From C7867-002 sp964637485 (GTDB lineage: Bacteria > Patescibacteriota > Minisyncoccia > Phycocordibacterales > PALSA-1337), in the NCBI GenBank assembly GCA_964637485.1, contig CAZWUU010000004.1, positions 1 through 28,375 on the forward strand: a stretch of DNA of 28,375 bases. The letters run 5' to 3'. The position numbers and the translations under genes were made by a program. The notes under the pieces were generated by a model, which worked only from the letters and a program-made list of their open reading frames with translations, ran no database searches and had not been told where the DNA came from. This document shows, piece after piece, positions 15,738 through 23,661 of the stretch. Every line of letters begins with the position of its first letter. The first letter of the stretch is position 1.

Positions 15738-16148
15738 ATGAATGCCACCAAGACACAAAATAAATATTTCGAAGCTGTAGGACGAAGAAAAACTGCAGTT
15801 GCACGCGTGCGAATATTTCCAGCAAAGGAATCAAAATATGAAATAAACGGCAAGACACTGGAACAGTATTTTCCGACAGATTTTATGAAGCATTCAGCAA
15901 GCGAAGCGTTCAAAACATCCGGAATATCTCAGAAATTCCATGTTACTGCAAAACTGTCTGGCGGAGGCATATCTGCGCAATCTGAAGCATTGCGACACGG
16001 CATAGCTAGAGCACTGACGGTATATGATTTAGAACTTAGAGGAAAAATGAAGAAAGCCGGATTCCTCAAGAGAGACGCCAGAGCCAAGGAACGAAGAAAG
16101 TTCGGCTTGAAGAAGGCGAGAAAGTCTCCGCAGTGGGCAAAGAGATAG
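15738..16148 (+). CDS. rpsI: Ribosomal protein uS9
   Basis: A 136-aa 30S head protein whose C-terminal tail reaches the P-site tRNA. Signatures: YFEAVGRRKTAVARVRIFPA, LSGGGISAQSEALRHGIARAL, and the tail KKARKSPQWAKR. It is the last gene of the ribosomal cluster and one of the few here with a Shine-Dalgarno-like sequence (AAGGA, five bases before the ATG). A 64-base gap to grpE follows. Confidence 0.97.
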   Translation: MNATKTQNKYFEAVGRRKTAVARVRIFPAKESKYEINGKTLEQYFPTDFMKHSASEAFKTSGISQKFHVTAKLSGGGISAQSEALRHGIARALTVYDLELRGKMKKAGFLKRDARAKERRKFGLKKARKSPQWAKR

Positions 16149-16194
16149 CCACAAGATATCATATCGACAGCACTATTAAAAATTTGCGCTTTTT

Positions 16195-16203
16195 TGGTAT
16201 ATT
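16195..16203 (+). promoter_or_regulatory. Extended -10 promoter of grpE
   Basis: TGGTATATT with hexamer 16198-16203; the predicted start 16210 is three bases before the ATG. No good -35 and no CIRCE (HrcA) operator are seen in the 64-base gap. Confidence 0.45.
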
Positions 16204-16212
16204 TCATACGCA

Positions 16213-16779
16213 ATGAAAAATAATAAAGATAAGAATTTTAATATGGGGCAAGACGATCATTATTTGGACGACTCGGTTGTTTCCGAGGATAACATCCATG
16301 CCGAGCTGGTCAAAATCAAGGAAAAACTTAAGCAATGCGAGGCAGAAAGACTTGAGTACCTTGCTGGATGGCAAAGAGCTAAGGCAGATCTGATCAACGC
16401 TAGGAAGCGCGACGAGGCTGACAGACAAGAATTCATTAAGTTTGCGAACGAGAGATTGATTGAAGACCTGATACCCGTGCTGGAGAGTTTCGATTTCGCA
16501 GTCTCAAATAAGGAGACCTGGGAAAAGGTCGATGCCAACTGGAGAACTGGAGTTGAGTATATACACAATCAGCTCAGGAAGGTTCTTGCGGATTCCGGAT
16601 TGACTGAAATCAATCCAATCGGCCAAACATTCGATCCTATGAGAGATGAAGCTTCCGAATATATCTCAGTAGATTCCAAGGACGAACATCACAAGATCGT
16701 CGCTGTCATACAAAAGGGTTATGCGTTAAATGGTAAAGACATCAGACCCCCAAAGGTTAAGGTCGGAGAGTACAAATAG
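16213..16779 (+). CDS. grpE: Nucleotide exchange factor GrpE
   Basis: GrpE is a homodimer that releases ADP from DnaK. The 188-aa protein has an acidic N-terminus, the long dimerisation helix (about 30-75: LEYLAGWQRAKADLINARKR), the four-helix-bundle region (LIPVLESFDFAV, GVEYIHNQLRKVLADSGLTE) and the C-terminal beta domain with FDPMRDEA, VIQKGYALNGKDIRPPKVKV. It leads the heat-shock group grpE, a small unknown gene, dnaK and dnaJ. Confidence 0.95.
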   Translation: MKNNKDKNFNMGQDDHYLDDSVVSEDNIHAELVKIKEKLKQCEAERLEYLAGWQRAKADLINARKRDEADRQEFIKFANERLIEDLIPVLESFDFAVSNKETWEKVDANWRTGVEYIHNQLRKVLADSGLTEINPIGQTFDPMRDEASEYISVDSKDEHHKIVAVIQKGYALNGKDIRPPKVKVGEYK

Positions 16780-16781
16780 AC

Positions 16782-16808
16782 TTGACTGGTGTATATTTTT
16801 GATATAAT
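16782..16808 (+). promoter_or_regulatory. Promoter of the small gene between grpE and dnaK, leaderless
   Basis: TTGACT (16782-16787), a short 15-bp spacer and TATAAT (16803-16808) with TGA extension. The predicted start is 16815, the A of the ATG. The short spacer suggests the extended -10 does most of the work. Confidence 0.55.
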
Positions 16809-16814
16809 CAGAAC

Positions 16815-17135
16815 ATGAATATAGTACCGTTTTACGAATCGAAACTTGTCGAACGAATCCTTAGCGATCAGCAAGGTAGACGTTTCAGAGTACTAATACT
16901 TTTTTTTGAGGATGGCCATGAGATCAAGGCTCGTATACTATCTGCTATTCCAATCGACCAAATTCTCTCTCTAAACGGCACAGTCTCAAACAACTACTGT
17001 TTATCATGCACATTTTCATCAATCGATAACAACGATAATTTTTTTGTTCCGTTTAGACCAGTTATATCCCCATATTTTTCGCTAGAGCATCTGATATCTA
17101 GTCAACCAACAAGAGCGCCGGCCCTGTCAGCATAA
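16815..17135 (+). CDS. Small protein of unknown function between grpE and dnaK
   Basis: I do not recognise this 106-aa protein. The first 60 residues look like a small mixed alpha/beta domain (VERILSDQQGRRFRVLILFF, then HEIKARILSAIPIDQILSL); the rest is Asn/Ser/Phe-rich. It has no membrane segment, and its two cysteines are spaced CLSC. Coding is supported by a perfectly placed -10 box, a stop just before a hairpin, and a reading frame filling the gap between two heat-shock genes. Its position hints at a chaperone-related role, but that is only inference. Confidence 0.6.
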   Translation: MNIVPFYESKLVERILSDQQGRRFRVLILFFEDGHEIKARILSAIPIDQILSLNGTVSNNYCLSCTFSSIDNNDNFFVPFRPVISPYFSLEHLISSQPTRAPALSA

Positions 17136-17139
17136 TTTT

Positions 17140-17180
17140 AGCGATGGCAATTTATAAACAATTGCTCGCTGTCGCTTTTT
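17140..17180 (+). terminator. Hairpin with T-run between the small gene and dnaK
   Basis: AGCGA (17140-17144) and GCAATT (17147-17152) pair with AATTGC (17160-17165) and TCGCT (17166-17170): 11 bp with a two-base bulge and a seven-base loop. A run of T follows at 17176-17180, five bases after the stem. It could be a weak terminator or attenuator before dnaK. Confidence 0.45.
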
Positions 17181-17212
17181 ATTAGTGTTTATAAAGATAA
17201 TCATATATAACT

Positions 17213-19114
17213 ATGTCAAAAATAATAGGCATCGATCTGGGTACGACATTTTCAGCGGTGGCTGTAATGGAAGCAGGTACGCCGAGAGTCCTAGAAAATG
17301 CAGAGGGTGCACGAACCACTCCCTCCATCATTGCACAATCTAAGACGGGAGAGCGCCTTGTCGGACTCCTTGCAAAAAGACAGGCTGTAACGAATCCGAA
17401 AAATACAATATTTCAGATCAAGCGCTTCATGGGCCACAACTTCGATGAGCCGGGTGTTCAGAAAGATATAAAAAACGTCCCGTTTGAAACAAGGAGGGCA
17501 TCTAATGGAGGAATCGAGGTAAATTTGTCCGGAAAATGGACAAGGCCAGAAGAAATATCAGCAATGATATTGCAGAAATTAAAAAATGATGCTGAGGCAC
17601 GCTTGGGTGAAAAAATCACCGAAGCTGTAATAACTGTTCCTGCATACTTCAATGACTCACAAAGACAGGCCACAAAGGACGCGGGACAAATTGCCGGACT
17701 TGATGTTAAAAGAATCATAAACGAACCAACAGCGGCTGCACTTGCATATGGATTCAATAAAAAGAAAAACGAAAAAATCGCAGTATTCGATTTCGGTGGC
17801 GGTACCTTCGACATATCAATCCTAGAGGTTGGAGATGATGTGGTAGAAGTGAAATCTACAGACGGAGATTCTCATCTGGGCGGGAGAGACATCGATGCAA
17901 AAATTGTCAACTGGTTGGCAGAGGAATTTCTAAAAAAGAACGGCATCGATCTAAGGAAAGATCCGTTGGCTCTGCAGAGACTAGATGAATCGGCTGAAAA
18001 GGCAAAAATAGAACTATCTACAGCAGTTCAAACAGAAATCAATATTCCATTCGTAACTCTTGGAACAGACGGGCCTAAGCATCTTCTGGAGACACTTACA
18101 CGAGCAAAACTAGAAGAATTGACACGTGAGTTTATCGATCGTTCGATGATGATTACCAAGCGAGCACTGGAAGCGTCCCCCTTTAAACTAGGAGAGATCA
18201 ACGAGGTAATACTTGTCGGCGGTCAGACCAGAATGCCCGCGATTCAAAATGCTGTGAAGCAGTTTTTCGGTAAAGATCCTCACATGGGTGTGAATCCCGA
18301 CGAGGTGGTTGCGGTGGGCGCGGCGATACAAGGAGGCATTCTCGGCGGTGAAGTCAAGGATGTTCTTCTCCTTGATGTGATACCCCTATCTCTGGGCATA
18401 GAGACATTGGGCGGAGTAGCAACTAAACTCATAGAAAAGAACACTACAGTTCCGACTCAGAAGTCACAAATCTTTTCGACCGCCTCTGATAATCAGGGTT
18501 CTGTGGAAATCCATATTACTCAGGGTGAAAGAGCCATGTCTCTTGACAATAAATCTCTAGGCAGGTTCATTCTTGATGGTATTCCGCCAGCACCCAGAGG
18601 CACGCCTCAGATCGAAGTGACATTCGATATTGATGCAAACGGAATCCTGAACGTAACTGCCAAGGACAAAGCGACCGGCAAGGCTAACTCAATAAAGATA
18701 ACCGCATCATCAGGACTGTCGAAGGACGAAGTAGAACGAATGAAGCAGGAAGCCGCAAAACATGAGTCTGAAGATAAGCAAAAGAAGGAATCAATCGAAA
18801 TGAAAAATATTGCCGAGCAACTCGTATATACATCGGAGAAAGCTCTGAGGGATGCCGGCGACAAGGTCCCTGCCGATCTCAAGGCGTCAATTGATCAGAA
18901 GATTGCTGCACTCAAGACCGCTAAAGACAAGGCGCCTCTAGATATGACCGAAATCAAATCCGCAACTGAATCACTGTCAAACGAAATTCAAAAGATAGGA
19001 CAGTACATGAATCAGTCATCCAATACCGGAAAAGGTAACTCCACCGATCCCAGCGACAGTAATTCTACAAACGGAGATGGTGTAAAAGACGCAGAATTCC
19101 GCGAGAAAAAATAA
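17213..19114 (+). CDS. dnaK: Chaperone DnaK (Hsp70)
   Basis: This is the ATP-driven folding chaperone. The 633-aa protein has the complete nucleotide-binding domain (IIGIDLGTTFSAVAV, VPAYFNDSQRQATKDAG, INEPTAAALAYGF, VFDFGGGTFDISIL, VILVGGQTRMPAIQ), the interdomain linker VLLLDVIPLSLGIE, the substrate domain, and a helical lid ending in a Ser/Asn/Gly-rich tail and DAEFREKK. A weak -10, GATAAT (17196-17201), lies upstream with a predicted five-base leader; no CIRCE element is seen. A perfect palindrome separates it from dnaJ. Confidence 0.98.
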   Translation: MSKIIGIDLGTTFSAVAVMEAGTPRVLENAEGARTTPSIIAQSKTGERLVGLLAKRQAVTNPKNTIFQIKRFMGHNFDEPGVQKDIKNVPFETRRASNGGIEVNLSGKWTRPEEISAMILQKLKNDAEARLGEKITEAVITVPAYFNDSQRQATKDAGQIAGLDVKRIINEPTAAALAYGFNKKKNEKIAVFDFGGGTFDISILEVGDDVVEVKSTDGDSHLGGRDIDAKIVNWLAEEFLKKNGIDLRKDPLALQRLDESAEKAKIELSTAVQTEINIPFVTLGTDGPKHLLETLTRAKLEELTREFIDRSMMITKRALEASPFKLGEINEVILVGGQTRMPAIQNAVKQFFGKDPHMGVNPDEVVAVGAAIQGGILGGEVKDVLLLDVIPLSLGIETLGGVATKLIEKNTTVPTQKSQIFSTASDNQGSVEIHITQGERAMSLDNKSLGRFILDGIPPAPRGTPQIEVTFDIDANGILNVTAKDKATGKANSIKITASSGLSKDEVERMKQEAAKHESEDKQKKESIEMKNIAEQLVYTSEKALRDAGDKVPADLKASIDQKIAALKTAKDKAPLDMTEIKSATESLSNEIQKIGQYMNQSSNTGKGNSTDPSDSNSTNGDGVKDAEFREKK

Positions 19115-19123
19115 TAGAACGAT

Positions 19124-19151
19124 GCACGCCTTGGTGTACACCAAGGCGTGC
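19124..19151. repeat. Perfect 28-bp palindrome between dnaK and dnaJ
   Basis: Two 12-base arms (GCACGCCTTGGT and its exact reverse complement) flank GTAC, which is itself self-complementary, so all 28 bases are palindromic. In RNA this is a strong GC-rich 12-bp hairpin with a four-base loop. There is no T-run after it (CGTCTATAAATC follows), so it is not a standard terminator. It could be an mRNA processing or stability element lowering dnaJ relative to dnaK, or a protein-binding site. Confidence 0.8.
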
Positions 19152-19165
19152 CGTCTATAAATCAT

Positions 19166-20242
19166 ATGAAGGATTATTACAAAATATTAGGCTTGGACAG
19201 AAGCGCAACTAAGGAGGATGTAAAGAAAGCATTTCGAAAGATTGCTCACGAACATCATCCTGACAAGACAAAGAACGATCCGTCCTCGTCTCAGAAATTC
19301 AAGGAGGCAAGCGAAGCGTATTCAGTACTATCTGATGACAAGAAGCGTCAGCAATACGATACATTCGGTAGTGGATATTCGAACGGAGCAGGATTTAACC
19401 CTGGCAACTTTGGCGGCTTCGACTTCTCCGGATTCACTAATGGTTCAAATGTCGAATTCGATCTCGGTGATATTTTCGGTGATTTTTTTGGAGGTAATCG
19501 AGGCAACGCTCAAAAATCGGTACGTGGAAGTGACATTTCTGTTGATTTACGTGTCAGTTTCGAGGAATCAGTGTTTGGTGCTGAAAAGGAAATTCGGTTA
19601 ACTAAGAATTCTAGCTGTAGCGCATGTAATGGTTCTGGCGCCGAGACCGGCTCGAGTATGGATACATGTTCTGTGTGCAATGGTAAAGGTAGAATTAACG
19701 AAACAAGAAGATCGTTCATCGGTGTATTCACAACACAGCGGACCTGCGATAATTGTCACGGTAGGGGGCAAATCCCGCGAAAAAAGTGCTCGACATGCAG
19801 GGGTTCCGGCATCAGCGAGCGCACTCAAGAAATAATAGTCAAAATTCCCAGCGGAATTGATGATGGAGAAATGATTCGGCTAAATGGCATGGGGGAGGCG
19901 ATAGCAGGCGGTGTGTCAGGAGACATGTACGTAAAAATTCACGTCAAACCACATACCCACATAAGAAAGGAGGGTTTGAATCTCGTAGCAGGCTTGCAGA
20001 TAAAGCTATCTGACGCACTTCTTGGCGCAAACGTTCCATTTAAAGCACTCGACGGAGATATAGATATCTCAATTCCCGAAGGCACGTCAACTGGAGATTT
20101 GCTCAGAATAAGAGGCAAGGGCGTTCCTGGCAACAATGGGAAGCGAGGAGATCTACTCATAGAAGTAACTGTTAAGATGCCCAAGAAACTCTCTAAGCGC
20201 GCGCGCACTATAATCGAAGAACTGAAGAAAGATGATATCTAA
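19166..20242 (+). CDS. dnaJ: Co-chaperone DnaJ (Hsp40)
   Basis: DnaJ delivers substrates to DnaK and stimulates its ATPase. The 358-aa type I protein has the J-domain (1-70: YYKILGLDRSATKEDVKKAF with HPD in HEHHPDKT), a Gly/Phe-rich region (about 73-115), four CxxCxGxG-type zinc repeats (CSACNGSG, CSVCNGKG, CDNCHGRG, CSTCRGSG), and two substrate-binding beta domains. ATG 19166 is chosen over GTG 19148, because the upstream codon lies inside the palindrome and J-domains begin about two residues before DYY. No Shine-Dalgarno or clear promoter precedes it, so it probably depends on dnaK transcription. Confidence 0.96.
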   Translation: MKDYYKILGLDRSATKEDVKKAFRKIAHEHHPDKTKNDPSSSQKFKEASEAYSVLSDDKKRQQYDTFGSGYSNGAGFNPGNFGGFDFSGFTNGSNVEFDLGDIFGDFFGGNRGNAQKSVRGSDISVDLRVSFEESVFGAEKEIRLTKNSSCSACNGSGAETGSSMDTCSVCNGKGRINETRRSFIGVFTTQRTCDNCHGRGQIPRKKCSTCRGSGISERTQEIIVKIPSGIDDGEMIRLNGMGEAIAGGVSGDMYVKIHVKPHTHIRKEGLNLVAGLQIKLSDALLGANVPFKALDGDIDISIPEGTSTGDLLRIRGKGVPGNNGKRGDLLIEVTVKMPKKLSKRARTIIEELKKDDI

Positions 20243-20244
20243 TT

Positions 20245-20253
20245 TGCTATAAT
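20245..20253 (+). promoter_or_regulatory. Extended -10 promoter of trpS, leaderless
   Basis: TGCTATAAT, hexamer 20248-20253; the predicted start is 20260, the A of the trpS ATG. It begins three bases after the dnaJ stop. No recognisable -35. Confidence 0.6.
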
Positions 20254-20259
20254 TATTTT

Positions 20260-21207
20260 ATGTCAAAAATTCTTCTATCCGGTGTAAAACCCACTGGCAG
20301 ACCTCATATCGGTAATTATTTTGGCGCAATGAAGCAATTTACCGATTTGCTGGGAAGTGGTGATTACTCGTGTTATTTTTTTATCGCTGATTACCACGCA
20401 CTAAATCTTATTCGAGATAGGCAGGAAATGGAAAGCAACATTATAAACCTAGCCATTGACTATATTTCGATCGGCTTAGATCCAGCAAAAGCAGTTATAT
20501 TCAAACAGTCTGATATTTCTGCGCACACAGAACTCGCGTGGATTCTAGACACCGTGGTCACAGTACCATATCTTGAGCGAGCTCATGCATTCAAGGATGC
20601 TGAAGCCAAGGGCAAAGAAGTGAGCGTAGGTACATTCAATTATCCCGTTCTCATGGCTGCGGATATTTTGCTTTATGATGCTGATGTGGTGCCTGTGGGA
20701 CAGGATCAAAAACAGCACGTTGAATATACTCGAGACATTGCGCAGAAATTCAATAATATCTATGGCGATACATTCAAGTTGCCGGAACCACTAATATTGG
20801 ATCATGTAGCGACTGTTCCTGGTACCGACGGACAGAAGATGTCGAAAAGTTATGGTAATACCATTCCACTCTTTGCCTCTCGCGAGGAGATAGTCGAGTC
20901 AGTAATGGGTATTGTCACAGACTCATCAGGGGATACGCCAAAAAACGTTTATGCTATTCATAGGCTCATTCGACCAGAGCAGGATCTAAAACCGCTCTAC
21001 GAGGCAAATATAGGCAAATACAAGGCATTAAAGGAAGCACTGGTAGAGGATCTGGATTTATTTATTAAACCTTTTAGGGACAGAAGGGCTGCGCTGGCCC
21101 AGAACGACCAATACGTGCGTCATATTCTGCGTGATGGTGCAAATAAAGCATCTGAAAGGTCCTCGGCTAAACTGTCGGATATTAAACGAAAAATCGGTGT
21201 TTCCTAA
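20260..21207 (+). CDS. trpS: Tryptophanyl-tRNA synthetase
   Basis: A class I synthetase that charges tRNA-Trp. The 315-aa protein starts with the Rossmann segment ILLSGVKPTGRPHIGNYFGA containing the HIGH-type motif (HIGN), has the Trp-binding region VLMAADILLYDADVVPVGQDQKQHVEYTRDIA, and the KMSKS loop in DGQKMSKSYGNTIPLF. Its length is close to the usual 320-335. The stop is directly followed by the scpA ATG (TAAATG), so the two are probably translated from one mRNA. Confidence 0.97.
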   Translation: MSKILLSGVKPTGRPHIGNYFGAMKQFTDLLGSGDYSCYFFIADYHALNLIRDRQEMESNIINLAIDYISIGLDPAKAVIFKQSDISAHTELAWILDTVVTVPYLERAHAFKDAEAKGKEVSVGTFNYPVLMAADILLYDADVVPVGQDQKQHVEYTRDIAQKFNNIYGDTFKLPEPLILDHVATVPGTDGQKMSKSYGNTIPLFASREEIVESVMGIVTDSSGDTPKNVYAIHRLIRPEQDLKPLYEANIGKYKALKEALVEDLDLFIKPFRDRRAALAQNDQYVRHILRDGANKASERSSAKLSDIKRKIGVS

Positions 21208-21930
21208 ATGACATTCACAGTCAAAACTCAATCATTCGAAGGACCACTGGATCTTTTGCTTGAGCTCATTGAGAAGAGGAAAATGTTCATCAATGACGTA
21301 GCGCTTGCCACTGTAACCGACGATTTTATTGCGCATATAAGGCGCTTTGATGTGTTACCAATGTCTGAATCGGCACATTTTATTTTGATAGCATCGACTC
21401 TTCTGCTCATAAAGTCCAAATCTCTTTTGCCTGACCTGTCTCTCTCAGAGGAGGAGCAGGGCGACATAAGAAATCTCGAGCTGAGATTACAAATATACAA
21501 ATCTATCAAGGATGCAAGTAAAATGGTCGAGCAATTATTTGACGCGCAGCAAATATATAGCTGTTCACATGAAAGAATTAATTTGGCAATATTTGCTCCG
21601 GATCAAAATTTTAATTTATCAACGTCATGCGCGATCATGCTAGACCTGCTCAAACGACTTCCAAAAATCGAGAGTCTGCCAAAAGTAACTGTTAAGAAAA
21701 TCATCAGTCTGGATGACATGATAAATGACCTGACAAAACGAATTACCGGTCAGCTACGTATGAGTTTCAGTCAGTTCACCGCAAAGCACCGAACTGAAAG
21801 AGTAAATGTGATTGTCAGCTTTCTCGCCATGCTCGAGCTGGTAAAACAAGGGGTATTACAGGTATCTCAATCAGAGCATTTCGCAGATATTGAGATGGAG
21901 ACAAAGCAAGTTGGTGTTCCTACATATTAG
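21208..21930 (+). CDS. scpA: Segregation and condensation protein A (kleisin)
   Basis: ScpA bridges the SMC heads in bacterial condensin. The 240-aa protein has the N-terminal signature FEGPLDLLLELIEKRKMFIND, the helix ESAHFILIASTLLLIKSKSLLP, and a C-terminal winged helix (VNVIVSFLAMLELVKQGVLQVSQSE). It starts immediately after the trpS stop. scpB follows after 15 bases under its own -10 box. No smc gene is in the window. Confidence 0.93.
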   Translation: MTFTVKTQSFEGPLDLLLELIEKRKMFINDVALATVTDDFIAHIRRFDVLPMSESAHFILIASTLLLIKSKSLLPDLSLSEEEQGDIRNLELRLQIYKSIKDASKMVEQLFDAQQIYSCSHERINLAIFAPDQNFNLSTSCAIMLDLLKRLPKIESLPKVTVKKIISLDDMINDLTKRITGQLRMSFSQFTAKHRTERVNVIVSFLAMLELVKQGVLQVSQSEHFADIEMETKQVGVPTY

Positions 21931-21939
21931 GAATATACT
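21911..21939 (+). promoter_or_regulatory. scpB promoter, leaderless
   Basis: TTGGTG (21911-21916), a 17-bp spacer and TATACT (21934-21939). The predicted start is 21946, the A of the scpB ATG. The -35 box lies in the last codons of scpA. Confidence 0.6.
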
Positions 21940-21945
21940 GTACAT

Positions 21946-22527
21946 ATGGATATATCAAAGCAGATAGAGGCAATATTATTTTATAAGGCAGAACCGGTAA
22001 AAATAAAAAAACTGGCAGACATACTAGACACGGATGTAAGGACCGTAAAAAGTGGTCTCGAAAAATTACTGACAGATTTGAATGGGAGGGGGCTCACACT
22101 CATCATATCCGATGATGAAGCTATGCTTGGGACTTCAAGAGATGCATCATCTGTAATCGAAAAATTAAGAAAGGATGAGCTGTCGTCGGATTTGGGCAAG
22201 GCCGCCCTGGAGACGCTGTCAATCATTCTTTATCAGGGACCCATTTCCCGAACAAACATTGATTATATTCGCGGCGTGAATTCTCAGTTCATTTTGAGAT
22301 CACTCCTTATTAGAGGATTGATTGAAAGGGTAGATAACCCGGAGGATTCTAGAAGCTTCCTATACAAACCATCACTTGAATTATTAGCACATCTCGGTGT
22401 ATCTAGGATTGAGGATCTTCCAGAATATCAGTCTATAAATAATGAGATTGCGACTCACAGAAAAGCAGAAATAGTTGCACCTGAGGATAAAACTCGTGAC
22501 CAAAACGGTGATACAATAAAAGTGTGA
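21946..22527 (+). CDS. scpB: Segregation and condensation protein B
   Basis: ScpB is a dimeric double winged-helix partner of ScpA in the SMC complex. The 193-aa protein shows the first winged helix (about 1-75, QIEAILFYKAEPVKIKKLAD) and the second with ALETLSIILYQGPISRTNIDYIRGVNS and LLIRGLIERV (about 85-165). Its TGA stop overlaps the ftsW ATG by one base. Confidence 0.93.
   Translation: MDISKQIEAILFYKAEPVKIKKLADILDTDVRTVKSGLEKLLTDLNGRGLTLIISDDEAMLGTSRDASSVIEKLRKDELSSDLGKAALETLSIILYQGPISRTNIDYIRGVNSQFILRSLLIRGLIERVDNPEDSRSFLYKPSLELLAHLGVSRIEDLPEYQSINNEIATHRKAEIVAPEDKTRDQNGDTIKV
22509..22517 (+). promoter_or_regulatory. Extended -10 promoter before ftsW
   Basis: TGATACAAT, hexamer 22512-22517; the predicted start is 22524, a GTG in the ftsW frame, three bases before the ATG. 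It lies inside the 3' end of scpB, so co-transcription with scpB is an equally good explanation. Confidence 0.4.
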
Positions 22528-23630
22528 TGGCTGCGTCTGCTAAAATCGACCGCTTCTATTTGTTTTCAACGATGGCTCTTACTTTGGGCGGATTTATTAT
22601 ATTTCTATCTGCATCACTTGGACTTCTCACGCAAAACGGCGCATCATTTGAACATGTAGCCATAAAACAATTTGTGAATCTATTAATAGGACTAACACTT
22701 TTTATTGTACTATCACGAATTAAGCATACCTTTTTTCGAAAAATAGCCACTATAATTCTTATAGCGGCTATAGGAATGAACTTACTTCTATTTATTCCCG
22801 GAATTACTCTGAGTCATAACGGTGCAGCTCGTTGGATCAATTTTGGTCTTTTTTCATTTCAGCCATCTGAATTTCTGAAGATCGCCAGCATTATTTATTT
22901 TGCAGCATGGATTAATCACGTAAAAGAAAAAGTTTTAAGATTTCGGTACGGTTTATTCCCATATTTCATTATAATGTCAATTCTTGGAGCACTGTTATTG
23001 TTCCAATCTGATACTGATACCCTAGTGGTCATAGGATTAACCGGATTGTCTATGCTGATGGTTTCAGGAATGCCCATTCGTCACATCGGTCTAGTATTCG
23101 TTGGCTTCATCGTTCTCATTACTCTTGTCATAACACAACGGCCCTACGCAACGGAAAGGTTTAGAACATATCTCGACCCAACATCAAATGTTCAAACATC
23201 CGGGTACCAAATCAACCAATCGCTCATTGCTATAGGATCTGGGGGATTCATGGGTCGAGGATTCGGACAAAGCGTACAAAAGTTCGGCTATTTGCCACAA
23301 CCAACAGATGACTCTATTTTTGCGGTTGCCATCGAGGAATTCGGTTTTGTCGGCGGTATGTTGTTGCTCGGTCTGTATTGCTTATTCGCCACCAGTGCAC
23401 TTCGGGTCGCAACCAGATGTACTGATTTATTTGGCAGCATGATTGCCGTAGGCCTAGCAGTATTAGTTATCGCCGAATCATTCCTGAACATATCAGCCAT
23501 GCTAGGACTAGTACCAGTTTCAGGACTTCCATTACTCTTTGTATCCCAGGGAGGGACAGCGCTTATTGTCACCCTGGCAGCTGCAGGCATAGTCGCGAAT
23601 ATTTCTAAATATACTAAGATTACGGCTTAG
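22527..23630 (+). CDS. ftsW: SEDS-family glycosyltransferase, FtsW-like
   Basis: SEDS proteins polymerise lipid II into glycan strands together with a class B PBP. The protein (367 aa from ATG 22527; GTG 22524 adds one residue) has about ten membrane helices and the motifs GAARWINFGLFSFQPSEFLKI, YQINQSLIAIGSGGFMGRGF, and PQPTDDSIFAVAIEEFG, which keeps the Asp aligned with the catalytic one of SEDS enzymes. It could be FtsW (division) or RodA (elongation). The neighbouring murG favours FtsW, but the sequence alone does not settle it. Confidence 0.85.
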   Translation: MAASAKIDRFYLFSTMALTLGGFIIFLSASLGLLTQNGASFEHVAIKQFVNLLIGLTLFIVLSRIKHTFFRKIATIILIAAIGMNLLLFIPGITLSHNGAARWINFGLFSFQPSEFLKIASIIYFAAWINHVKEKVLRFRYGLFPYFIIMSILGALLLFQSDTDTLVVIGLTGLSMLMVSGMPIRHIGLVFVGFIVLITLVITQRPYATERFRTYLDPTSNVQTSGYQINQSLIAIGSGGFMGRGFGQSVQKFGYLPQPTDDSIFAVAIEEFGFVGGMLLLGLYCLFATSALRVATRCTDLFGSMIAVGLAVLVIAESFLNISAMLGLVPVSGLPLLFVSQGGTALIVTLAAAGIVANISKYTKITA

Positions 23631-23646
23631 CGAACTATTGTCTCGG

Positions 23647-23655
23647 TGCTATAAT
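23647..23655 (+). promoter_or_regulatory. Extended -10 promoter of murG, leaderless
   Basis: TGCTATAAT, hexamer 23650-23655; the predicted start is 23662, the A of the murG ATG. A weak -35 (TTAGCG, 23627-23632) sits at 17 bp. A TTG at 23638 lies upstream of this box and would not be transcribed from it. Confidence 0.6.
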
Positions 23656-23661
23656 CTAGCC

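Noticed and set aside
16177..16196. A-run and T-run after rpsI as a terminator
   Set aside because: Pairing would be only A-T with no GC stem, and the T-run is better explained as sequence upstream of the grpE -10 box.
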